Positions 7,984 through 16,658 of a DNA stretch of 64,000 nucleotides are shown in pieces (positions within the stretch are counted from its first letter, which is position 1; each line of letters starts with the position of its first letter). This DNA comes from Bin90 sp965214635. Its GTDB lineage: Bacteria > Chloroflexota > Dehalococcoidia > Lucifugimonadales > JADFKI01. Both the position numbers and the translations under genes were made by a program. The stretch covers positions 434,001 to 498,000 of the forward strand of contig OZ243964.1 in NCBI GenBank assembly GCA_965214635.1, given 5' to 3'. The notes below the pieces were generated by a model. The model saw nothing but the letters and a program-made list of their open reading frames with translations. It was not told the origin of the DNA and made no database searches.

Positions 7984-8877
7984 ATGGACTCGGTTAAAAT
8001 TGCGGAAAAGGTACGCTTCTGGGAAGAGCAAGACCGCATCAACAAGGAACTCATCCCCCGCGTCGTAAAGCAGCACCGGCTGCTCGCAGCACATATGGAG
8101 GGGCATGAAGAGGTAAGCTCCCACATTGCAGCGCTCGAAGCCCGCGCGGTCGAGGCAATCCACATTGCGCGAAACGAGGCGCAGGAAGAGGCAGATAAGC
8201 ACATTACTGCGCTGGAGTTGCGCACTGCGGCGTCCATCATCGACGCAAGACGACAAGCCGTTGAGGTATCGGACATGCACATTGCGGCGCTCGAAACGCG
8301 AGCATCCGAAGCCATCGACGCTGCCCAGCGCCAAGCCGTGGCAGAGGCGGACGACCATATTGCGGCGCTAGAAGCACGGGCGTCTGAATCTATCGACGCC
8401 GCAAGACGCCAAGCCATCGCAGAAGCCGACCAACACATGATCGCACTAGAAACACGCGTAACCGAGTTTGTGAATGCTGCCAAGCAAGAGTTCGAAGAGC
8501 ATCTGAACGAAGAGATAACCACAATGGAAGCCCGCAACTCAGTCGCTATGAGCCGCGCACACGACAGCATCTTAACCGATGTGGAAGAACACAGCGCCGC
8601 AATGGAAAACCGCTTGGCAGTAGCCATCAGCACCACCGCCGACCAGTTTCAAGAGGACTTGAGCGCAGCCATTGCGGCGCTGGAATCGCAGACCGCCATC
8701 GCCATACGCAAGGCGGCGCAGCAAGCCGCAGACGACGCCAACGCCAGCGTATCAGCGCTGGAACTGCGCTCCAACAAGTCCATCCGCTCAGCGCGGAGCC
8801 TTGCGCTGACAGTGGCTAGCGCAAGCCTGCTGATTGCTGCGGCGTCAATGACACTCGTGCTGGTGCAGTGGATATGA
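7984..8877 (+). CDS. Tail-anchored coiled-coil protein with nine 26-residue repeats
   Basis: A 297-residue protein of unknown function. I place the start at 7984 because the purine-rich AGGGGGG at 7971-7977 precedes it and the sequence further upstream does not look coding. An N-terminal charged segment (1-45) is followed by nine tandem 26-residue repeats (46-279) with consensus near HIAALEARASEAIDAARRQA. They have regular hydrophobic spacing, so a long rod-like coiled coil is expected. The C-terminus (about 273-297) is a single hydrophobic helix ending in VQWI, which suggests a tail anchor with the rod in the cytoplasm. It overlaps the next gene by ATGA, so the two products are probably made together. 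I recognise no named family. Confidence 0.8.
   Translation: MDSVKIAEKVRFWEEQDRINKELIPRVVKQHRLLAAHMEGHEEVSSHIAALEARAVEAIHIARNEAQEEADKHITALELRTAASIIDARRQAVEVSDMHIAALETRASEAIDAAQRQAVAEADDHIAALEARASESIDAARRQAIAEADQHMIALETRVTEFVNAAKQEFEEHLNEEITTMEARNSVAMSRAHDSILTDVEEHSAAMENRLAVAISTTADQFQEDLSAAIAALESQTAIAIRKAAQQAADDANASVSALELRSNKSIRSARSLALTVASASLLIAAASMTLVLVQWI
8119..8820 (+). repeat. Nine in-frame 78-bp tandem repeats
   Basis: Nine consecutive 78-base units (702 bases) encode the 26-residue repeats of the coiled-coil protein. Units 2-4 are the most alike at protein level. Later units diverge, so this is an old, selected repeat array rather than a recent slippage event. Confidence 0.8.
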
Positions 8878-9989
8878 GCATGCAATCGCTGGACCTGATA
8901 GAGCAGCTGCGCGATTTGCCCTCCGACGAAGACCCGCCGGACGCCACATTCGCGAACACCGTCAGCCGCATCCGCGCGATGGACAGGGACCTGTTCATCG
9001 TGGAAATATCGCTCGGCACAGAAGAGGTGATGGAGCGGCTGTTTGACGCCTACAACTTGGACGACACGCTCGCCGAAGCGCACGGCTTATCCTTCCCCGA
9101 TTACGACGCACCGCTGCATCAGCATTACCAAGAAGCGCTGACGCAGGGGCCCTCGTTTATGGACGGCTTCATATCGAGCCTAAAAGAAGGCGTCCTCGCA
9201 CTGAAAACCGAATCCGCCTTGGAGAGCTACTTCCCCGAATACGATTTCGAGATTACACCAGACGCCTCGCAGGGAATATGGGACATACAAAGCTTCGGGG
9301 CGGACGGTGCGCAGAACATCCTTCTGCAAGTCAAGACGGGGGCTAGGAGCTATGCGCCGGATGCGCTAGAGAGCATCCAGGATGTCCCCGACACACTCTT
9401 CGCCGTCAGCCGAGATGTCTATGATGAGATTCTCCGCACATCGCCGGAGCTTTCGGCGCGGGTGCTGGATACAGGTGTATCTAGCCTAGACATGAGCGCA
9501 GACATAACGCAGGACATAGGCTTGCTAGCCGGCAGGGCTGGGCTTGACACACCCGACGCAATCGGCGAAATGCTGCCCTATGTGGGCGAAATCGTCATCG
9601 GAATAAAACTCGTCTCCGACCTAGTGTCCACCGAGCGCAACTTGAAGGATGTGCGGCTGACCGACCGCTCCCGCATCCACGCGCTAAAGACACTGGTGCT
9701 GATGTCCAAGTTCGGCGTAACCACCGTTTGCGCCACGGCTGGCAGCATGGCAGGCGGCGGCGCGGGAACGCTTGCGATGCCGGGCGTCGGCACAGCAGCG
9801 GGCGGTGTCATCGGCGGCGTGAGCGGCGCGGTGTTCGCTGCCGTTCTGAACCGGAAGCTGCGCAGCCGTGTTACAGACATAGCGATGCACCTGTCCGGCG
9901 TGGACGAAGACGAGTTCTTCTACTTGCACAACAAGCGCGTTGCCGATGGCATAGCCGAATCGATGATGTCCACAAAAGCCGCCGTCTAG
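8874..9989 (+). CDS. Nuclease-like / glycine-zipper membrane protein of unknown function
   Basis: A 371-residue protein. I choose ATG 8874 because it forms an ATGA overlap with the upstream gene; GTG 8868 and ATG 8880 are alternatives. The first 115 residues are helical. Residues about 120-185 contain a WDI motif (Asp137), and 15 residues later QVK (Gln152-Lys154). This D...(E/Q)xK pattern on alternating strands is typical of PD-(D/E)XK-like folds. After a helical middle, residues about 280-325 form a glycine-zipper hydrophobic region with many GxxxG spacings, which should insert in or bind membranes. I recall other bacterial proteins with this QVK-plus-glycine-zipper architecture, none with a known role. 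Nuclease activity is a hypothesis. Confidence 0.7.
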   Translation: MSMQSLDLIEQLRDLPSDEDPPDATFANTVSRIRAMDRDLFIVEISLGTEEVMERLFDAYNLDDTLAEAHGLSFPDYDAPLHQHYQEALTQGPSFMDGFISSLKEGVLALKTESALESYFPEYDFEITPDASQGIWDIQSFGADGAQNILLQVKTGARSYAPDALESIQDVPDTLFAVSRDVYDEILRTSPELSARVLDTGVSSLDMSADITQDIGLLAGRAGLDTPDAIGEMLPYVGEIVIGIKLVSDLVSTERNLKDVRLTDRSRIHALKTLVLMSKFGVTTVCATAGSMAGGGAGTLAMPGVGTAAGGVIGGVSGAVFAAVLNRKLRSRVTDIAMHLSGVDEDEFFYLHNKRVADGIAESMMSTKAAV

Positions 9990-10097
9990 CTCTTACCCGC
10001 ATTCCCACCTGCGGCACATCCCCCACCAAGATGGTCTCCCGACAACGATGTATGCGGCACTCGCGCTTTCACGGGAATGGCAGAGATTTTGGGGGAT

Positions 10098-10937
10098 TCA
10101 GTCCTGCCAGTCCCCGGTGAAGACCTTCGCCACAGGGCCTTCGAGTACCACATCGCCCTGCCCTCGCCACTCGACTGTCAGGTCGCCGCCCGGCAGCGCC
10201 ACGGTTACCCTGTCGCCTGCCAGTCCGTTTAGGCGTGCCGCAACCGCAACGGCGCATGCGCCTGTGCCGCACGCCATCGTTATGCCCGAGCCGCGCTCCC
10301 ACACCCTCGTCTTGATGACCGCCCCGTCCAGCACATTCGCAATCTCAAAGTTCACGCGGTTCGGGAAGAGCGGATGATGTTCAACGAGCGGCCCTATCTC
10401 GGTGAGCGGAAAGTCGTCCACCGGCTCGTCGATGAACGCTACGGCGTGTGGATTGCCCATAGACACGCAGGTCAGTGCCAAGTCGTACCCGCGCACGCTA
10501 AGTGGGTGGTTTAGCACCGCGTCGCAGTCCGGTAGCGCAACAGGCACCTGCGCCGGGCGCAGGCGCGGCTCTCCCATGCTGACACGCGCGCCCGCCATTT
10601 CGCCGCCGTCCCATATGGGTGTAACATCCAGAACGCCGGCAAGGGTCTCCACGCTGAGCTGCGCCCTCCACGCTGGTGCGATGCCGTGCTCGAGCGCAAA
10701 GCGCACGAGGCAGCGGATGCCGTTGCCGCACATCTCGCCCTCCGACCCGTCCGCATTGAACATGCGCATCCGCAAGTCCGCCACATCGGACGGCAGCGCG
10801 ATAATCAGCCCGTCAGAGCCGACGCCCCTGTGCCTGTCGCTCATTGCGACCGAGAGCGCCGCCCAGTCGCGGTCTTCCCTGCGAGCGTCTATGTACACAT
10901 AGTCGTTGCCCGCGCCGTGCATCTTGGTGAATTCCAT
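10098..10937 (-). CDS. dapF: Diaminopimelate epimerase
   Basis: DapF interconverts LL- and meso-diaminopimelate, using two cysteines as acid and base. Both are present: Cys70 in MCGNGIRC and Cys223 in ACGTGAC. The 279-residue length is standard. The open frame extends 55 codons further upstream, but I place the start at 10937, where the conserved MEFTKMHGAGNDY opening begins and a GGAGG lies about 13 bases before the ATG. With dapL it completes the lysine branch from tetrahydrodipicolinate to meso-DAP. Confidence 0.95.
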   Translation of the reverse strand: MEFTKMHGAGNDYVYIDARREDRDWAALSVAMSDRHRGVGSDGLIIALPSDVADLRMRMFNADGSEGEMCGNGIRCLVRFALEHGIAPAWRAQLSVETLAGVLDVTPIWDGGEMAGARVSMGEPRLRPAQVPVALPDCDAVLNHPLSVRGYDLALTCVSMGNPHAVAFIDEPVDDFPLTEIGPLVEHHPLFPNRVNFEIANVLDGAVIKTRVWERGSGITMACGTGACAVAVAARLNGLAGDRVTVALPGGDLTVEWRGQGDVVLEGPVAKVFTGDWQD

Positions 10938-11146
10938 TGCTAAAAAAGCCTCCGAAGTGGTAGCGATGTCCATATGAGTGCTCTGGTTTGACGGGACGCA
11001 AGCCCCCATGTCCAAGGGGTCCGCGGTGGATGCCGATAAGTCGGAAATTGCGTCACGATACACGCCCGCCGATTGGAATCGTGTGCTTAGGCGCATCTGC
11101 AAATCGATGCGAACCGCTGGGCAGTCTGTACGCTGGCACGATTATA

Positions 11147-12091
11147 TCAGACAGCATCGTCGCAGTCAGAGTTTGGCGTGTCCAGCCAATGCGCCACCTC
11201 GCACCGTATCCGCGCGAAGTTGGGCGGCGCATCGTGCCAGCGTATTCGCTCATCAGACAGCCTGAACCAGTTGTACTGCTGGCGCACATAGCGATGCGTG
11301 CGCGTCTTGATGCGCTCCACAGCATCGGCGAGAGGCAATTTGCCGTTCAGATGCGCGGTCAGCTCGGCGTAGCCAAGCCCGCTCATAGACGGATGCTCCG
11401 CGCCGTAACCAGCGTCGATGAGACGCCGCGTCTCGTCGAGCCAGCCCTGCTGAATCTGCACATCGATTCTGGCGTCGATGCGCGCATACAGCGCCTTGCG
11501 CTCCATCGTAAGCCCCAAGACCAGCGCATCGTAGTTCGGCGGGACGCGTCGGTTGGACACACCGCTGCGACCTCCGCTTGTGTACACCGCTTCCAAGGCG
11601 CGCACGACCCGTCGCACATTGCGGGCGTCGATGCGCTCAGCGGTATCCGGGTCGAGCCGCATGAGCGTGTCATGCAGGTGCTGATGTCCCTCGCTTTCTG
11701 CTTGCATCGTCAGTCTCGCCCGTAATTTTGCGTTTGGGTTAGATTCGGTCAGCTGCCAGCCCTCTAGCAGCGCGCGGATGTACTGTCCCGTTCCGCCTAC
11801 GATGATTGGTAGTCGATAGCAAGATTTGGCGTTTTGGATGGCTTGTTTGGCATCCCGAAGAAACAGGGCAAGAGAGTACGATTCGTCGGGCGCGATGATG
11901 TCCACGATGTGGTGCGGGATAGCAGCGCGGTCGGCAGGTGTGGGCTTCGCAGTGCCGATGTCCATCATCTGATAGACCTGACGGCTGTCCGCACCGATTA
12001 TCTCTCCGTCGAACGCGCTTGCAAGGCGCATCGCCAAGGCACTCTTGCCCACTGCGGTCGGTCCGACAACTGCTAGTATCTTTGTGTGCAC
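11147..12091 (-). CDS. miaA: tRNA dimethylallyltransferase
   Basis: MiaA adds a dimethylallyl group to A37 of tRNAs that read UNN codons. The N-terminal P-loop GPTAVGKS (10-17), the GADSRQVY segment, the PHH motif near residue 59 and GGTGQYIRALLEG are all present. The C-terminal part has GLGYAEL and the RQYNWF-like stretch. Its length of 314 residues is normal. It lies 15 bases downstream of tpiA on the same strand and is probably cotranscribed. The window also encodes MtaB, another A37 modifier, acting on a different modified base. Confidence 0.95.
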   Translation of the reverse strand: MHTKILAVVGPTAVGKSALAMRLASAFDGEIIGADSRQVYQMMDIGTAKPTPADRAAIPHHIVDIIAPDESYSLALFLRDAKQAIQNAKSCYRLPIIVGGTGQYIRALLEGWQLTESNPNAKLRARLTMQAESEGHQHLHDTLMRLDPDTAERIDARNVRRVVRALEAVYTSGGRSGVSNRRVPPNYDALVLGLTMERKALYARIDARIDVQIQQGWLDETRRLIDAGYGAEHPSMSGLGYAELTAHLNGKLPLADAVERIKTRTHRYVRQQYNWFRLSDERIRWHDAPPNFARIRCEVAHWLDTPNSDCDDAV

Positions 12092-12106
12092 TGTGCAAAC
12101 ACCCTG

Positions 12107-12886
12107 CTAGATCTGCGCCGCTGTGCGGACGATGGTAGAGAACGACTTGGCATCTAGGCTTGCGCCCCCCACGAGTGCGCCGTCGATGTCGGGCTGACTC
12201 AGGTAGCCTGCGATGTTGTCGGCGTTCACGCTGCCGCCGTACAGCAGCGGCGTTTGCGCCGCCTCGTCTGCCTCATACAGTGCCGCAAGAGAGCGCCTGA
12301 TGTGCGCCATCATGTCTTGGGCAACCTCTGCCGTTGCGGATTTGCCGGTGCCGATAGCCCACACAGGCTCATACGCGATAATCACCCTTTCGACGGTGGG
12401 AACACCCGCGAGCGCAGCGCTAAGTTGTGCTTCCACTACCCTGTTTGCGCTACCAGCCTCGCGCTCGTCGATGCTTTCTCCCAAGCAGAGGATGGGCATG
12501 ATGCCTGCCGCAAGTGAAGCCTTGAGTTTCAGGTTTAGCATCGCGTCCGTCTCGCAAAACAGCGTGCGCCGCTCGGAGTGCCCCACGATGGCGTATTGGC
12601 ATATGCCTGCAAGCATAGCTGCCGACACTTCCCCGGTGAACGCCCCGCTCGGCTCGTGGAAGAGATTCTGTGCACCAAGCGCTATGCCGGAGTCGCTAAT
12701 CGCATCGCGCACCGCCGCAAGCGATATGAACGGCGGGCACACCACGGCTTCTACTTCTACGCCCGAAGAGCCTATCGCTTCGGACGGCTGAGCACGCAGA
12801 GACTCGGCGATGGAGGACGCAAGCGTCACTGCCTCTGTTAGAGTGGTGTTCATTTTCCAGTTGCCGACGATTAGGCGTCTTGCCAT
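12107..12886 (-). CDS. tpiA: Triose-phosphate isomerase
   Basis: This enzyme interconverts dihydroxyacetone phosphate and glyceraldehyde 3-phosphate. All three catalytic residues are visible: Lys11 in NWKMN, His103 in VGHSERR and Glu173 in AYEPVWAIGTG. The 259-residue length is slightly above the usual 250. It lies 145 bases downstream of apgM and 15 bases upstream of miaA. With pgk and apgM it forms a compact lower-glycolysis/gluconeogenesis block on the minus strand. Confidence 0.96.
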   Translation of the reverse strand: MARRLIVGNWKMNTTLTEAVTLASSIAESLRAQPSEAIGSSGVEVEAVVCPPFISLAAVRDAISDSGIALGAQNLFHEPSGAFTGEVSAAMLAGICQYAIVGHSERRTLFCETDAMLNLKLKASLAAGIMPILCLGESIDEREAGSANRVVEAQLSAALAGVPTVERVIIAYEPVWAIGTGKSATAEVAQDMMAHIRRSLAALYEADEAAQTPLLYGGSVNADNIAGYLSQPDIDGALVGGASLDAKSFSTIVRTAAQI

Positions 12887-13031
12887 TTTCGTTTGTCTTT
12901 CTCTATATGCAATTAAGTGAGATTAAGCAAGTGTAATAGGTAGAAATATTAAAATATTGTATTCCTATTGCCTATACTTCATGCAGATATGCTGCGCATC
13001 TTGGCACGACTGGGACAAAAATATGATATTG

Positions 13032-14237
13032 TTATGGGCCGTACTTCAGCAGCTTGCCGGCATGCGCCAATGCCAGCATCATAACGCTCGTGGCGGGCAG
13101 GTTGCCAAGCGAACCAACAGCGCAAGCGCGCTCGTCGAATGCGGCGATTCCGTCGCCTAGCGTCAGCGCTGAATGCAGCAGCAGCGGCACCGGATGCCAG
13201 CTATGTGCTCCTAGTATCGCCGGCGTGGAGTGGTCGCCCGCTACCACGAGCACATCGGGGCGCAACGCCAGCAGACGCGGTATGCTAGCATCGAGCGCCT
13301 CTAGCGCTCCCACTTTGGCGTCGAAATCGCCATCTTCTCCGGCGCTGTCGGCGTGTTTGTAGTGTAGGAAGAAGAAGTCGTGGCTATCCCAGTGCGCTTC
13401 AAGGGTGTTGAGCTGATGGTCGAAGCTGCTGCCCGTAGGGACGACTTGCATCCCGACCAGCCTCGCAAGCCCGCGGTACATCGGATACGCCGCCACCGCA
13501 GCGGGGTTGAGGCGGTAGCGCTCGGCGAAGTTTGGCAGCACGGGCAGCCGTGAGAAGCCCCGCAGCAGCACCATGTTCGCCCTGCTCTCATCGCGCAGCG
13601 TCTCGCGTGCAGCCACTATGAACTCGCCCACAATTGCAGCAGCGCGACGCGAGTCGGCAGTGAGTGCTAGGGGCTGCAACGGCTCTACTCCAACCATCTG
13701 GGGGTCGGTTTCGCTTACGGCGTCGTCTAGTCCACCGCCTCGAATAACCAAAACAAAACGATAATCCTGCACCGGATAGACCGATATGCTCACCCCACTC
13801 ACTTCTATTTCGTTCAGATGCTCGATAAGCGGGGCGCTCTGTTCGGTGGGGATGCGCCCTGCCCGCCTGTCCGTCAGCTTGCCATCGGCGTCCACGCTGC
13901 AAAAGTTGCCGCGCGCCGCAAGGTCGCCTGCGCCCAGCGGCACATAGATACCGAGCGCTTCCAGCACGCCGCGCCCCATCAGGTACTTCACCGGGTCGTA
14001 GCCGAACAGCGCCATGTGCCCTGGCCCGCTGCCGGGCGTAACGCCATGCATGACCGGCGTGGTCAGTCCGGCGGCGCTCTTTGCTGCGAGCGCATCCAGA
14101 TTCGGCAGCGCTGCTGTCTCCAACTCGGATTTGCCTGTGGCTGGGTGCGGCGCACCGCCAAGCCCATCTACCACCAGCAGCACTATCTTTGACGGCGTGG
14201 ACCGGCACACATCAGACAGGTACGGCAGGTCAATCAT
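13032..14237 (-). CDS. apgM: Cofactor-independent phosphoglycerate mutase, archaeal type
   Basis: This 401-residue alkaline-phosphatase-superfamily enzyme interconverts 3- and 2-phosphoglycerate. It shows the family signatures LLVVDGLGG near the N-terminus, TPGSGPGHMALFGYDP (nucleophile region), GRGVLEA, and near the C-terminus DHSTP and HSWHPVP, which carry metal ligands. It is the short archaeal ApgM type rather than the 510-residue GpmI type. The open frame extends further upstream, but I choose ATG 14237, which overlaps the pgk stop by 8 bases. This implies coupling with pgk. Confidence 0.9.
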   Translation of the reverse strand: MIDLPYLSDVCRSTPSKIVLLVVDGLGGAPHPATGKSELETAALPNLDALAAKSAAGLTTPVMHGVTPGSGPGHMALFGYDPVKYLMGRGVLEALGIYVPLGAGDLAARGNFCSVDADGKLTDRRAGRIPTEQSAPLIEHLNEIEVSGVSISVYPVQDYRFVLVIRGGGLDDAVSETDPQMVGVEPLQPLALTADSRRAAAIVGEFIVAARETLRDESRANMVLLRGFSRLPVLPNFAERYRLNPAAVAAYPMYRGLARLVGMQVVPTGSSFDHQLNTLEAHWDSHDFFFLHYKHADSAGEDGDFDAKVGALEALDASIPRLLALRPDVLVVAGDHSTPAILGAHSWHPVPLLLHSALTLGDGIAAFDERACAVGSLGNLPATSVMMLALAHAGKLLKYGP

Positions 14238-15459
14238 CGTGCGACTCCGCATGCTGCGATTTGCGGCGAAGTGCGACAACACCGGGCAGCGCCCTGCCTT
14301 CCATGAACTCCAGTGATGCGCCACCTCCGGACGACACATGAGTGATGCGCTCGGTCAGCCCCAGCGTAGCCACCGCCTCCATTGTGGAGCCGCCGCCAGT
14401 TACAGTAGTCGCATCTTCGAGCGCAGCAAGTGTCTGGGCGACGGCAATCGTGCCAGACGCAAACGCATCCCACTCGAACACGCCCATGGGGCCGTTCCAT
14501 ATGACGGTGCGGCATCGGCGCAGCGCTGCGGCGTAGCGCGCTGCCGTGTCAGTGCCGATGTCCATGATCCGCCAGCCATCCGGGATGTTGGCTATCCCCA
14601 CGGTTTTCGTGCGGGCGTGCTCTGCGAATGCGTCCGCTATCACCACATCGCTGGGCAGAAGCAGCTCAACCTTGCGCTTTTGCGCCGAGCGGACGACGGT
14701 TTGGGCGAACGCTATCCTATCGTCTTCCACGGAAGAACTGCCGACGGGATGCCCCTGCGCCTTGATGAAAGTTGCACACATCCCCCCTCCTATAATAAGC
14801 ACATCCACTCTGTCGAGCAGGCGCTCTAGCACAACTATCTTGTCAGACACTTTAGCGCCCCCGAGCACCGCCGCAAACGGCCGGCAGGGCGACTCCATCG
14901 CATCGCCGAGCATCTGCAGCTCGCGCTCCATCAGCAAGCCCGCTGCCGACGGCAGGAATCGCGTTACGCCTTCTGTGGATGCGTGAGCGCGGTGTGCGGC
15001 TCCGAATGCGTCGTTGACGAATATTTCCGCAAGCAATGATAAATTAAACGCAAAATCAGGGTCGTTGCGCTCTTCTTCGTGATGAAAGCGCAGATTCTCA
15101 AGCATCATGACTTCGCCGTGCGCAAGCACTGACACAGCAGACCGTACTTCGTCTCCGATGCAGTCCGCCGCCTGTGCGACGCGCACGCCGAGCAGCTCTG
15201 CAAGCCTTTGCGAGACCGGTTTCATCCGCAGCGCATCTACCGCCTGCCCTTTCGGGCGCCCAAGATGCGAGCATAGAACGAGCTTGCAGCTGTGCTCGCG
15301 TAGGTATTTCAGCGTGGGTAGTGATGCACGGATGCGGCTGTCGTCCGAAATATCGGCGCTACCGGGGCGAAATGGCACATTGTAGTCCACGCGCACGAGT
15401 GCTGTCTTGCCATCCACATCCAGCTCACCCAGTCGCACGAAGTCTATCGGTTCAGCCAA
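14230..15459 (-). CDS. pgk: Phosphoglycerate kinase
   Basis: It transfers phosphate from 1,3-bisphosphoglycerate to ADP. The family landmarks are VRVDYNVPF near residue 23, SHLGRPKG near 64, ENLRFHHEE near 121, the GGAKVSDKI loop, and the C-terminal nucleotide site WNGPMGVFE plus GGGSTMEAV. At 409 residues it is slightly longer than usual. The first substrate motif has Tyr where most Pgks have Phe or Leu (VDYN), which is a mild variant. It heads the pgk-apgM-tpiA-miaA run. Confidence 0.95.
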   Translation of the reverse strand: MAEPIDFVRLGELDVDGKTALVRVDYNVPFRPGSADISDDSRIRASLPTLKYLREHSCKLVLCSHLGRPKGQAVDALRMKPVSQRLAELLGVRVAQAADCIGDEVRSAVSVLAHGEVMMLENLRFHHEEERNDPDFAFNLSLLAEIFVNDAFGAAHRAHASTEGVTRFLPSAAGLLMERELQMLGDAMESPCRPFAAVLGGAKVSDKIVVLERLLDRVDVLIIGGGMCATFIKAQGHPVGSSSVEDDRIAFAQTVVRSAQKRKVELLLPSDVVIADAFAEHARTKTVGIANIPDGWRIMDIGTDTAARYAAALRRCRTVIWNGPMGVFEWDAFASGTIAVAQTLAALEDATTVTGGGSTMEAVATLGLTERITHVSSGGGASLEFMEGRALPGVVALRRKSQHAESHDD

Positions 15460-15518
15460 GTCTCCGTCCCTCTGATGCGAGTGTTTTTGAGATACGCCAA
15501 TTGCATATTAAACTATTT

Positions 15519-16541
15519 CTATGTTTTAATAGCGTCTGTGAGCATTTTGATATGTGCGATGATGCGCTCTCTGCCCTCATCAGATATGCCATCGCAGTCC
15601 AGTGCCGACACCGCAGCGGCGATATGCTCAGCGGCGATGTCTTCGCAGCGACGGCGCGCACCCAAGCCCTCAATCACATCCCGAAGCCTCAGCACATCGT
15701 CGGACTCTAGCACTCGCTTGAAGTAGATTTCGCCCATCTGCCGCTTTTCGCTTACGGATGCGTTCTCAAGGGCAAGCACTACGGGCAGCAGTTTCTTCTT
15801 GTTGAGCGCCTCTACGCTGGGCTGAGATGCTCCATTCCCCCACAGGGCGTTGATGTCGGAGCGAACTTGCATTGCGATGCCGAGCTGGGCGCCGCACTGC
15901 CCCAAAGCGTCTGTGGTGGCATCGTCTGCGTCCGCCAACAGCCCACCCAAGCGCATGGCGCACGCAGGAAGCGCCCCCGCCTTGTCTTCTACCATACGCA
16001 TGTACTCGGCAACGCTGATGTCTATGCGCTCTTGGGCTTGCAGGTCGCGAAAGCGTCCCTCACATGCCCTCAGGCTCGCCTCGTCCACTAGCTGTACCGC
16101 ACGAAACACGCGCTCCGCTGGCACGCCGCGCTCCAAGAGGCTGAACAGTGCCAGCCGCCCTAGTGCGTGCATTCCGTCTCCGGCGTTGATTGCCTGCGCC
16201 GGCCCCCAGACCCACCATACGCTGTCTCGACCGTTGTGCTTTGGATTGCCCTCTTGCACATCGTCGTGGATTTCGGTGAACTTGTCCACAAGCTCGAGCG
16301 CTGCTGCGGCAGGCAGGCAGGTGTTGGTGTCCCCACCCATAGCGGTGCATGCTAGCAGCGCCAACACTCCGAGCGTGTAACTGCCCACACTCCCGCGCTC
16401 AGGCTGTCCGCTGGAGTCGCACCAGCCAATGTGGTAGGACATCATCCGATATAGGGGGAAGTCGCGCGCATTCACGACAGCGTTGAGTTCGGCGTCAACC
16501 AGTGATGCGAGTGTTTCTGTGGAGAATCTTTGGTAAGGCAT
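15519..16541 (-). CDS. Polyprenyl synthetase family protein with altered second Asp motif
   Basis: A 340-residue isoprenyl diphosphate synthase homologue. The first aspartate-rich motif is present as HDDVQE (92-97) in a helix typical of trans-prenyltransferases. The second motif, normally DDxxD after an (F/M)Q(I/V) helix, reads SDINALW (228-234), so only Asp229 remains. The KKKLLPV segment that usually follows (lysine, then ...LPV) is kept. Loss of the second motif often marks non-catalytic subunits or enzymes with changed chemistry, so this may be a regulatory partner or a specialised prenyl or terpenoid enzyme. It stands alone between pgk and the Sua5 homologue, with short spacers. Confidence 0.8.
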   Translation of the reverse strand: MPYQRFSTETLASLVDAELNAVVNARDFPLYRMMSYHIGWCDSSGQPERGSVGSYTLGVLALLACTAMGGDTNTCLPAAAALELVDKFTEIHDDVQEGNPKHNGRDSVWWVWGPAQAINAGDGMHALGRLALFSLLERGVPAERVFRAVQLVDEASLRACEGRFRDLQAQERIDISVAEYMRMVEDKAGALPACAMRLGGLLADADDATTDALGQCGAQLGIAMQVRSDINALWGNGASQPSVEALNKKKLLPVVLALENASVSEKRQMGEIYFKRVLESDDVLRLRDVIEGLGARRRCEDIAAEHIAAAVSALDCDGISDEGRERIIAHIKMLTDAIKT

Positions 16542-16658
16542 ATCACTTGCACGGCTTATTGAATGATGTGGTCGTTCAGGGACAAGGTTTGGTGGCTAGT
16601 TTGTATCTAGTTAAACTATTTGCATATGCAGTAAAGCGAGGTTTATTCAAAAAAATAT

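Noticed and set aside
10938..11146. Lysine-type riboswitch upstream of dapF
   Set aside because: Only a short CCCC/GGGG hairpin can be drawn. None of the conserved lysine riboswitch features is present.
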